DNA from: Zizania palustris
Lineage: Eukaryota > Streptophyta > Magnoliopsida > Poales > Poaceae
Direction of reading: 5' to 3'
NCBI GenBank assembly: GCA_019279435.1
Contig: JAAALK010000283.1
Location: forward strand, 3,038,001-3,102,000
DNA: 64,000 bases
Below, piece by piece: positions 55,952-64,000 of this stretch. The stretch's first letter is position 1, and each line of letters begins with the position of its first letter. Under the pieces are notes generated by a model that had not been told where the DNA came from, searched no databases, and saw only the letters and a list, made by a program, of their open reading frames with translations. Both the position numbers and the translations under genes were made by a program.

Positions 55952-57683
55952 TCGTCCTTCTTCTATGGCCGATTGTATCTGCCATCGAAAAACATTGCAG
56001 TCATTAGTGTTATGTGAATGTGAATCATGCCACTTACAGTATGGATGCTTCTTTAACTCATCGGCAGGTGGAATGACTTGACCCTTAGGTAACCTAAGAG
56101 CTGACTTTTTAAGAGAAAATCAAATATTTTATCACATTTAGTTATATTCAAACGAGTACTTGACTTCACTAGGTCGATTCGTTGTGGGGGATGGTCGTAA
56201 ATCGGAGCAGGTGACAGGTTTATTCTTAGTGTTCCACACCCATTCGGTTCCGTACATATCGGTCGAATCCTCCTCTTCCGATTCTTCCTCGTCAGAACGT
56301 TCCATGATGTGGATTTTAGCCCTAGGCTTGCTACATGTCTTAATAAACTTTTTATCCCTGGTTCGGCCTTCCTGGACCAGAGCACGCTGTAAAACTTGGC
56401 TAACTTCTAAAAAGTTTTGGTTATCAAACATCTCTTTAATTTCGGAATGCAACCCATTAAAATCTAGTTCCGCCAAGTCCCTTTCTGAAATATTAAGGCT
56501 AAAACATCGGTTTCTAGTATCCCTAAAACGCTTGATGTACTCAGAGGTGCTCTCGCTAGATTTCTACTTAACCGATGTAAAATGTGAAAGCCTGAGTTCT
56601 GTCTCACCCGTGTAGAAATAATCATGGAATTTCCGCTATAAATCATCCCACGTCTGGATGGAGTTCGGTGGGAGCGCCGAAAACCAAGTGAAAGCCGTAC
56701 CGGACAGCGAGAGAGAAAATAGTCTAACTTTTAGAGCATCTATCTCGCTAACTTCTCCACACTGTGCCAAAAATTGACTAACATGCTCTAGTGTAGTTTT
56801 GCTACCCTCGACATCGAACTTAGTGAATTCAGTGATTCTATAGCCGCGGGGGTAGGGTACTATGTCAAGATGGTCAGGGTATGGCTTACGGTAAACCTTA
56901 ACCCGTCCCTTGGGCACGAAGCCGGCACACTCTCTAAATAGTGCGCGGACCCGCTCCTCTTTGTCATCTTGGCATGTTGCTTGTTCGCGCCTCTCATGCG
57001 GGGGCACGACACGCAGTGGGATATCGGCGTGTCGGCCATGGGCCTCTTCCCTGCGCGCTATCTTTATGACGTGCTAATGTCCGGGTGCCTGCGCATGTGG
57101 TGCGGGCAGCGCAGGTACTAGCGCAGGTGGTGATGCATGGTATGCAGTGTTGTTTTGACCGTAGGTATAATGATTAGTCTCGGCCATAAGTGTTGAGGCT
57201 GGAGACATGATTGTGCCAGTGTTGTCGTTATTTCTGTCGTACACGTAGTTTGCCGGAGGTACACTAGCCATAGGAACCAGGGGTACGTCTTTAGTAAAGC
57301 CGAACCTCCTGAGGGTTGCCTCTATTTGGGAGCTGACTGTCGAATCTAAACAGTTGGCTAGCGAAGCGCTAACAGCTTGATCTACTGATGCGGCTATTTT
57401 TTTGCTCAATATCTAAAGAAGATAAACGAGGTGATACAGGTGTTACCTGGACCTGAGCGAGGCCAGGGGTGATGATGTCACGCTTGATGAAGCCCGCGCA
57501 TGTCTTGACGTAGCCCACAAGCATCATGTCTTGGAGTGCCTTTAACTTTGCCTCGATCTCTGCTCGGTCTTCTGCGTGGATATCCTCAAGTGTAGGTGTC
57601 AAGATGTTGCGGTTGTGGATCGGCGATGTAGACGTAGTAGTCGACGTAGATGTATCGATGGCCGATGTAGATGTACTTGTCAT
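55952..57683 (-). pseudogene. Y2 gag
   Basis: Starts MTSTSTSAIDTST at 57,683, just inside the primer site. The retro-gag domain includes GYRITEFTKFDVEGSKTTLEH, SLSLSGTAFTWFSALPPNSI and FRDTRNRCFSLNISERDLAE. A zinc-finger-like KWHDSHSHNTNDCNVF lies near 56,000. Stops (near 56,640 and 56,573) and frameshifts (near 57,400 and 56,130) break the chain. It is homologous to gag of C and E. Confidence 0.87.
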
Positions 57684-57701
57684 GTTGGCGTAGCCTTCCC
57701 C

Positions 57702-57721
57702 AACGGAGTCGCCAAAAAGTG
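57702..57721 (-). other. Primer binding site of Y2
   Basis: On the minus strand CACTTTTTGGCGACTCCGTT lies directly inside the 5' LTR; same TGGCGACTCC core as element C. Confidence 0.65.
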
Positions 57722-58588
57722 TGTTGACAAGAGAACGTGCCCCCGCACTTGGGTCAGTTCGACGATCCAAAAGTGTGAGGATACTTAGGGACAAACCCAA
57801 GCGTGACGCAGCACCGACGTCGCATTCCGACTACCCTTAGTCGTGATAAGGGGGTGGAGTCGCTAGGCAATCAGATCACACAAAATAACCCAATTAGATG
57901 AAAGAAATATATTAAACAGAATAAAATCAGCAAACCGGTCGGAGCCTGTCGGCTTCGAAGTCTGCGAAGGGGTCACCAAAGTGTACCTTTGGCGTCTGGT
58001 GCGAAGTGTCCCGCAGAAGAGTGCTTCGGTGTTCGGACTAATCCGGCCAAAGATGGACTCCGAACGGATCTGAACACGATAATCACCTCTAAACAGCGGG
58101 GTTCGGCGTGAGGTTTCTGATACAGCAAACTACAGAATAATGACGCGAGGGTCACGCGTCAGCGTAACTTTGTCCAGTGCGGAGTATGGTCGTGGCGAAG
58201 CTTGTGGTGACGAAGTATGCTGGCGAAGCCTATTGCCGGAGCCTGCCATCCTGTCGAAGGGTGTCCTGGTGACCTCCGAAACCGATCTCTCAACTCCGGA
58301 CACCTCTGACGAAATAGCTCCGAACGTGGGAACCTGCAACAAAGAGAGTTCGAAGTACCAATTCGGCCTGAGGACGGAATTGTGCTAAGTGTTGCACTAG
58401 TAGTGAAGGTAGCAATCTGTTACGCAGATTAGCGGATACTTCACAGGCAAAGTAACAAGGCGATAGCAATCTATTACGTAGATTAACGGATACTTCACAA
58501 GCAAAGTAACAAGGGTTACCACTGTTCCGTATTGGCCGGTGGAGGGATTCCAGGCAAACCCACGAAGAGGTACAGGAAAATAAAGGTA
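57722..58588 (-). repeat. Truncated 5' LTR of Y2 (867 of 1,288 bp)
   Basis: Collinear with 48,830-49,700 of the 3' LTR and breaks off after AGGAAAATAAAGGTAA. The TATA region and U3 start are lost, so this copy has no 5' promoter. Confidence 0.92.
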
Positions 58589-58880
58589 AGTGCGACGACA
58601 GTGGCTTGAGCATCTTTCAGCTCCAACTGAGCGCTTTCAAGCTCAATGGCCAAAGCATCCCTCTCATCAACCTTTTCTGTGTACCTGGACTTCAGAGTCG
58701 ACAGGTCACACAGAAGCACCTCACACTTCGGGCACTCACTGCTGTCACCCAAGCAAGGGGAAGAAGATAGACTCTCAATTCTGCTGTTGGCCATGGCAAG
58801 CTCACTCTCTAACTCATCTATCCTCTTCTTAGCCCCCCTAAGCAGTTTTTCCCGATATTTTAACTCCTGACGATTGTAGT
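58589..58880 (-). pseudogene. Copia gag coiled-coil fragment fused to the Y2 LTR
   Basis: Minus strand, nearly identical to copia-1 38,945-39,230: KYREKLLRGAKKRIDELESE, SSPCLGDSSECPKCEVLLCD and YTEKVDERDALAIELESAQ. Only about 290 bp is present, without gag core or LTR. It belongs to the same copia family as copia-1 but to another copy (several substitutions; no stop before EFKYRE, where copia-1 has TAG). Confidence 0.88.
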
Positions 58881-59481
58881 GGTACATCTCAGATCAGAGT
58901 AATTTAATCTTTTCGAAAAGCCGAGCCCACGGTCAAGGGCGGGTTGTGTGACTACTCGCAGTTAGTTTACAATTGTTTGCATGATTGAGTTATTCATGGC
59001 ATGTAAGGACTGTTGTGCGAGGAGGTAAAACGTACTCCTCGAGTTAGAAAGATGATGATGCATACACATGTTTACATTTCAGTACTAATAAATGGATCAC
59101 ATTTAATGCTTTACAACTATGCTTCTTCCACAAAAATTAGCCACTATCTCCCTTGTTATTATCTTGCATTATATTTGCATTCGGTGGCTTGCTGAGTACA
59201 TCTGTACTCACCCCGTTGACTTACACCATCAGAGCCCGTCTACTACGAGGAGGATGAAGGTCTGGAGTAGCGACCCAGTCAAGGCGAGACTGGAAGGAGG
59301 CGTTCATCTAGGACCCTTATTTTATTAGTTTCTCTTCATCTTTATTCACTTTTGTATTAATACGGTCTACGAACCGTGAATGATTGCCCGTATTGTACGA
59401 GGTCACGTGATGAACGTCTTGTTTTATTTATTTTCTATGGAATTTCAATAAAGTCCTGATTTATTAAATCGGGGCGTGACA
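58881..59481 (+). repeat. Fragment of an unrelated gypsy-type LTR (3' part)
   Basis: Contains GCTTGCTGAGTACATCTGTA, GCGACCCAGTCAAGG and an end CGGGGCGTGACA, wording typical of grass gypsy LTR 3' regions (from memory). There is an AATAAAG signal at 59,448. Its left part is missing at the copia junction. The right end abuts E's gag exactly, as expected for an LTR terminus. Confidence 0.6.
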
Positions 59482-61481
59482 AGGGGTCCTGCCAAGCTGG
59501 AGGTACGTTCGGCCAGTGTGAGCCAAAGCCTCCTATCGAAGAGTTCGTCCAGAGTGGTGCAGGGTTCAGCAATTGGGGGCCGAACTCGCTCTGCATGGGG
59601 TTTGTCCACTGGGGTCCGAAGCTGCTGTATGGGGGGTCCAGCCATTGAGGTCCAAAGCCACCGTATGGAGTGTTAGGCCACTATGGCCTGAAGTCACCGT
59701 GCGGAGGGTTTGGCCATTGTGGTCCGAAATTGTCACGAGGGGGGCTCGACCACTGTGGTCCGAAGCCACCCTCTGGATGCCTTGGGCCCTTCGGGTGACT
59801 TAGTTTCTTAGTGTGGGGTCCTGTTTCCTTGGCTTTTCTTTGGTGTCTGTTTAACAACATCTTATATGTTACCTTCGGCTTCTTCCGAGCCTTAGCCGAA
59901 GGAATGCTAACATTTTGTTTCCACACTCCCACCTCGGGGTTCTTAGGTATGAGTGTGCGCGTGCGTGGTTCTCCAACAATTACCGCCTTCCCTCTAATCG
60001 ACTCAGCCTATTCTGGCCAAATCAACACCTTCTTCTCGCCGAGGTCGACGTCATGGATGGGGAAGGGATCTTTGTCCAGCTTCATCTTTGGATTGTGGTC
60101 TATTTTCAATCGTCCTTCTTCTATGGCCGATTGAACCTGCCATCGAAAAACATTGAATCATGCCACTTACAGTATGGATGTCTCTTCAATTCATCGGCAG
60201 ATGGAATGACTTGGCCTTTAGGCAACTTGAGAAGCTGGTTCTTTAAGAGAAAATCAAATATTTATCACACTTAGTTATGTCAAATGAGTACTTGACCTCG
60301 CTAAGCCGATTCTTCATGGGAGACGGTCGTAACTCAGAGCAAGTGATAGGTTTACTCTTTGTGTTCCAAACCTATTAGGTCGCGTACATGTCGGCTGAAT
60401 CCTCTTCTTCTGATTCCTCCTCATCGGAGTGTTCCATGACGTAGATTTCAGCCCTAGGTTTGTTAAACGTCTTAATAAATTTTTTATCTTTGGCTTGGCC
60501 TTTCTGGACCAGAGCCTGCTACAAGACTTGGCTAACCTCTAAGAAGTTCTGGTTGTCTAGTCTCTCCCTAATCTCAGAATGTAACCCATTAAAAGCTAGC
60601 TCTCCCAAATCCCTTTTTGAAATATTAAGGCTGAAACTTCGATTTCTAGTATCCCTAAAACGCTTGATGTACTCAGAGACATACTCATTAGATTTCTGCC
60701 TAACTGATGTTAAGTGTGAAAGCCTAAGTTCTGTCTCACCTGTGTAAAACTAGTCATGGAATTTTTGTTCCAATTCATCCCATGTCTGAACGGAGTTCAG
60801 CGGGAGCGCCGAAAACCAAGTGAAAGCGGTGCCGGATAGCGAGAGAGAAAATAGTCTAATTTTTAGAACGTCTGACCTGCTAGCTTCTCCACACTGTACT
60901 AAAAATTGACTAACATGCTCTAGTGTGGTTTTGCTACCCTTGCCATCGAACTTAGTGAATTCGGGGATTCTATAGCCACGGGGGTACGGTATTGTATTGA
61001 AATTGTCGGGATATGGCTTCCGGTAAAGCCTAGCCCAACCCCTAGGTACGAAGCCAGCGCATTTCCTAAATAGAGCACATATTCGCTCCTCTAGGTCATC
61101 TTGCCTGCTGCCTGCGCACGTCTCTCGTGCGGGGGCGCAACACGTGACGAGATATCATCGTGTCAGCCATGGGCCTCTTCCCTACGCGCTAGCTATACGA
61201 CGTGCTTGAGCCCAAGCGCCTGTGCATGTGGTGCGGGCAGCATGGGCAGGGCTAGTATCGGCGCCGGTGGTGGTGCATGGTACACGGTGCTAGCTTGGTC
61301 GTAAGCATAATGACTAGTCTCGGCCATGAGTGTTAAGGCTGGAGACGTAACGGTCTTGCCAGTGCTACCGTTAGTTCTGCTATACACATGATTTACCAGA
61401 GATATACTAGCAATTGTGACTGATGGTACGGCCTCAGTAAAGCCGAACCTTCTATGTGTAGCCTCTACTTGGGAGCTAACT
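59482..61481 (-). pseudogene. Gypsy element E: Y-family gag and repeat linker fragment
   Basis: Minus strand, collinear with Y2 55,360-57,345. The linker has six 12-residue units (DNFGPQWPNPPH, GGFGPQWLDPPY, SSFGPQWTNPMQ and others; 59,560-59,780), one more than Y2, and a TAG in one unit. Gag pieces follow at 60,100-61,480 with many stops and an about 15-bp deletion at 60,150. It is cut at 59,481 by an LTR end and at 61,482 by element F. Confidence 0.85.
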
Positions 61482-62411
61482 TGATGAGGACATCGCTGCC
61501 ATTGATACAACCACAACAGCAGCCAACACTTCACCGCTTACACCTAAGCAAGGACCAATGACACGCGCCCGTGCACGTGAACTTAATTATCTGGTGAACT
61601 CGTTCCTAGCTGTTCAAGTTAATTATTTTTCCAAAGGGATACTATTAAAGCCTTGTGATGACTTTATAATCCTTAAGTGCTTAGGAATTGAACCAGCTAG
61701 GAGTGGAGAAGGCAACAATGCAATAAATATTCGTGCACCCGAAGGGACTCTTGAAACTGCAGAAATCCGAGATTAAATGGAGCATATCTTTCAACTCCCA
61801 AGGTTGTTTAATGCAAATAAATACTCGTTAGAAAGGTCTCTTCGTCTGCTCTCCAACGGATCAAGAATCAATGGCAGAGGACATACGAAACGACCAGAAA
61901 CTGCCGAAGAACGCTCGTGACTCCATCCTGAGTTTCTAGTTTTCCCTTTAAAAGCAAGTAGTAGCCACAAAAGAACTCGGGTTTTGTTTTGATGTAAGTT
62001 AGCTGCTGCTACTTCCTTGTAACGCGCTTGTCGGCTAGACCGCCCGATTACTTGAATCAAAACTCCAACTTTTATCACATCCGTGAGTGTTTGCTTGTCA
62101 TCTTGTTCTTGCTTGTTCTTCGATTGCTTGCAGGTTCAAGGCTGTTCTTGGCACGGCAAGAGCAGCAACAACCGGAGTCGGTGTAACTATCGCTAAGGCG
62201 CAGCATCCTTGTGGTTGTTGTAGTCGGGTAGCACAACGTCGATTTCCACCCCCAAATCGTAGTTATCAGGAGACGGTGTACCTGTCGCTCAAGGCGCCAC
62301 ACCATCTTGGTTGTGGTAGTCGGGCAGCCAACGTCGGCCTCCACCAAATTCACCACATCCTCCATCTCTCATCGAAAGATCGGGCTCCCCCGTACCCGTA
62401 GGGGTCTATTA
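61482..62411 (+). repeat. 5' LTR of element F, overlapping a pol C-terminus frame
   Basis: The start TGATGAGGAC is certain from the junction with E. The end is set by the primer site and reads TA rather than CA, so it is mutated or misplaced by a few bases. The first 294 bp read as an open frame ending at 61,776. Confidence 0.75.
61484..61776 (+). other. Pol C-terminal coding sequence inside the F LTR
   Basis: The frame reads DEDIAAIDTTTTAANTSP, then GPMTRARARELNYLVNSFLA and ends ...AEIRD. GPMTRARARELN-type sequences are the usual C-terminus of plant gypsy polyproteins. Finding it at the start of a 5' LTR means that in a complete copy the pol frame runs into the 3' LTR. Here it is untranslated. 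Confidence 0.72.
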
Positions 62412-62413
62412 AG

Positions 62414-62424
62414 TGGTATCAGAT
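62414..62424 (+). other. Primer binding site of element F
   Basis: TGGTATCAGAT follows the LTR by two bases, initiator methionine tRNA type. Confidence 0.8.
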
Positions 62425-63387
62425 TTCAGGTTGATCGGTGAGAGATTTCCTTCTCCTTTGTTCTTTATTTTTCCTACAGTCCACTTTTGCCCAAAGATAA
62501 GTTTCAATCTGAAAATCCCAAAAACATTTTGTGCCTTTGCTTTGCTACTTAGCTCTCGGCTTGTTGAATTCACGGTTACTTCTTTGTGTCAAGTTGCTGG
62601 TCCTAAGTTTTTACAGCTAGAGTTTTGAGTTCGTGCACCTTGTTCTATCTCCATTTTCATTCTCTAGCTGAAGTTACAAGGAGAGAAAAAGGCAAGTGCA
62701 AAAAAAAAGCCGCACAGATCAGCAAGAAACAAGGCACAGGTTATCAAACAAAAAAACAAAAAAAAAGGAAAAGCAGTCCTGTTAGTTGCTTGTCCGATCT
62801 TTTGTCCGATCGGTGGGAGACAGTGGAAGTTTCGGCTTGTCCGATCCCTTGTCCAAACTCTTGTCCGAACTCTTGTCTGATCTTTTGTCCGATCAGTAGG
62901 AGACAGTGGCAGTTTCGGCTTGTCCGATCCCTTGTCCAAACTCTTGTCCGATCTCTTGTCCGATCTGCAGAGAGCTGATTTTGGCCTGTTAATTGCTTCC
63001 ATTTGATTTCAGCTTGCTGTTTTGAGCATTTTGGTGATTACGTTTGGGTGACGGCTCACGTCTCTATCACGGTTTGGACTAGGACCAGCACAGTACCATC
63101 GCGGAACGTTTATTCAACTTGCTGTTACTAACGTGGTACTAGCTGTTCCTTTGTGCAATTGTTTTAGCAGCCACCTACAGCTCCACAAAATTACCTACAA
63201 CACCATCGGGTTGTGCTGGCAGTCACCGTTTGTTGTTGTTCTTACTGTTTGCCGGCGCCTCCTGCATTGTGTGGTAAGAACTTGCAAGAGCTTGATTTCT
63301 TGCTAGTGAGAAAGTGTTTGTGTCCTACCATCTCCTAGCAACTGTCAGGTTTAATCTGCTTGCTTTTGTATTTCTTTTGTACTAACC
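62425..63387 (+). other. Leader of element F with TTGTCCGATC repeats
   Basis: Untranslated leader with an A-rich stretch (62,690-62,770). Two 82-bp direct repeats (from 62,790 and 62,872) are rich in TTGTCCGATC and TTGTCCAAAC. The open frame across it is low-complexity and not counted as a gene. Confidence 0.75.
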
Positions 63388-64000
63388 ATGTCAGCTGATG
63401 CGAGTGAGACGCTTCCACATTCACCACGTACGAGGGGCATCATTCAACATTTCGAACGCCAACTAAGGTTGCACACGGAAGCCCTCAATGAGGATGTTCA
63501 AGTCACCAATGAGCGCATTGGTCAATTAGAGGCGGCCCAGATTCTTGCCAATAACCAGCTGACCACATTAGAGAGAACAGCTGGGGCTATTAACACCTCT
63601 CTTGCAGCAATCAATGTGCGATTAGAGAGGATGGAACAAGCTGGGCTCGGAGAGTTGGAACACCGTGATGATGACGGCCATACCTCCATTTCTAGCGCCG
63701 CAAGATATGACGACCTAGAGTATTCAGCGGATACCGAGCTTGATAATGGATCTTTCAGGTCTCGACGGCAACCACGTCGCCACTATCAAGGTATGGTTGG
63801 CCGAGCTCCACGACGTGAGGTACGTGACAACGATGATTACCTACGCAGGATTAAATTCTCCATACCATCTTTTGATGGGAAATATGATCCGGATGCATAT
63901 CTGACTTGGGAGCTGTCGGTAGATCAAAAATTTGCATGCCATGAATTCCCTGATGATAAAAAGGTTAGAGCTGCCACTAGTGAATTCACTGACTTTGCTT
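63388..64000 (+). CDS. Element F gag, N-terminal 204 codons (partial)
   Basis: ATG at 63,388 (MSADASETLPHSPRTRG). A predicted coiled coil (TNERIGQLEAAQ, LTTLERTAGAINTSLAAINV) is followed by an acidic and Arg-rich linker. The retro-gag start is IKFSIPSFDGKYDPDAYLTW, then FACHEFPDDKKVRAATSEF, matching chromovirus gag as I recall it. It is open to the window edge without a stop and could belong to an intact element. Confidence 0.9.
   Translation, partial: MSADASETLPHSPRTRGIIQHFERQLRLHTEALNEDVQVTNERIGQLEAAQILANNQLTTLERTAGAINTSLAAINVRLERMEQAGLGELEHRDDDGHTSISSAARYDDLEYSADTELDNGSFRSRRQPRRHYQGMVGRAPRREVRDNDDYLRRIKFSIPSFDGKYDPDAYLTWELSVDQKFACHEFPDDKKVRAATSEFTDFA

Larger units (their letters stand above)
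48830..58588 (-). mobile_element. Nearly complete Tat-like gypsy element Y2
   Basis: Minus strand. The truncated 5' LTR (57,722-58,588) is followed by primer site, gag from 57,683, repeat-rich linker, protease, RT, RNase H, second RNase H-like domain, integrase ending at 50,205, polypurine tract and complete 3' LTR (48,830-50,117). It is inserted in element D's integrase (candidate left duplication CGTTC, 48,825-48,829). The matching right flank is lost because the 5' LTR is cut at about 58,588 and joined to a copia fragment. The same family gives Y1, C and E. Confidence 0.9.
61482..64000 (+). mobile_element. 5' part of gypsy element F (chromovirus, possibly CRM-like)
   Basis: 5' LTR 61,482-62,411, primer site TGGTATCAGA at 62,414, a 970-bp leader and the start of gag at 63,388, running off the window. 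It is inserted in element E (candidate duplication TAACT, 61,477-61,481). The LTR starts TGATGAGGACATC and carries the end of a pol-like frame, features I associate with CRM centromeric elements; this lineage call is tentative. Confidence 0.8.

Noticed and set aside
62625..63002. Lys-rich then TTGTCCGATC-repeat open frame
   Set aside because: Translation of an A-rich tract and of the 82-bp direct repeat in the F leader.
1..64000. Possibility of bacterial operons, CRISPR arrays, tRNA or rRNA genes
   Set aside because: No Shine-Dalgarno-led gene clusters, no regularly spaced short repeats with unique spacers and no cloverleaf or rRNA sequence were seen. All tandem arrays are explained by retroelement or transposon repeats.

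Overview
The window is a piece of a plant nuclear genome, most probably a grass (Poaceae). The reasons are Tat-type Ty3/gypsy and SIRE-type Ty1/copia families of the grass kind, an antisense gene of the 'putative gypsy type transposon' type, CACTA and Ac-like hAT transposons, and a GROWTH-REGULATING FACTOR (GRF) gene. The species assignment is inference. About 95% of the bases are mobile elements and their debris. I see no tRNA, rRNA, CRISPR or prokaryotic operon. Element names used here (A, B, C, D, E, F, X, Y1, Y2, copia-1, copia-2) are mine.

1-34,545 is one nested stack. The outermost host is an Ac-like hAT transposon whose right end (33,304-34,545) is visible. Gypsy element C (29,938-33,303, minus) sits inside the hAT. 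A copia remnant, copia-2 (28,374-29,937), sits inside C. Gypsy element A (family X, minus, left end beyond position 1 to 28,373) sits inside copia-2. Element A carries three insertions of its own: gypsy Y1 in its 3' LTR (1-1,723), a 1.66-kb non-autonomous CACTA element holding a calcium-dependent protein kinase fragment (5,036-6,693), and a younger complete family X copy, element B (13,240-24,672), inside its gag.

Family X elements have the order 5' LTR, tRNA primer site, gag-pro-RT-RNase H-integrase in one frame, then a large gene on the opposite strand with its own TATA box and five exons, then 3' LTR. In B that antisense gene reads as about 1,103 codons with one stop. In A, a 312-codon block of gag is present four times in tandem.

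34,719-46,924 is a GRF transcription-factor gene. It has a QLQ exon and a WRC exon. The WRC exon is split by a complete 11.17-kb copia element (copia-1, 35,627-46,798) flanked by the 5-bp target duplication GATGC. Exon sequence resumes in frame after the insertion.

46,925-64,000 is a second pile. It holds a truncated chromovirus-like gypsy (D), a nearly complete Tat-like gypsy (Y2, 48,830-58,588, minus) whose 5' LTR is cut and fused to a copia gag fragment, an unrelated LTR fragment, a second Y-family gag piece (E), and the 5' end of a plus-strand gypsy (F) with LTR, primer site, leader and gag start running off the window.

Almost every coding region carries stops or frameshifts. Many stops are C-to-T or G-to-A changes, as expected for methylated, silenced DNA. 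The least damaged units are B (three stops in a continuous 1,796-codon gag-pol frame) and copia-1.
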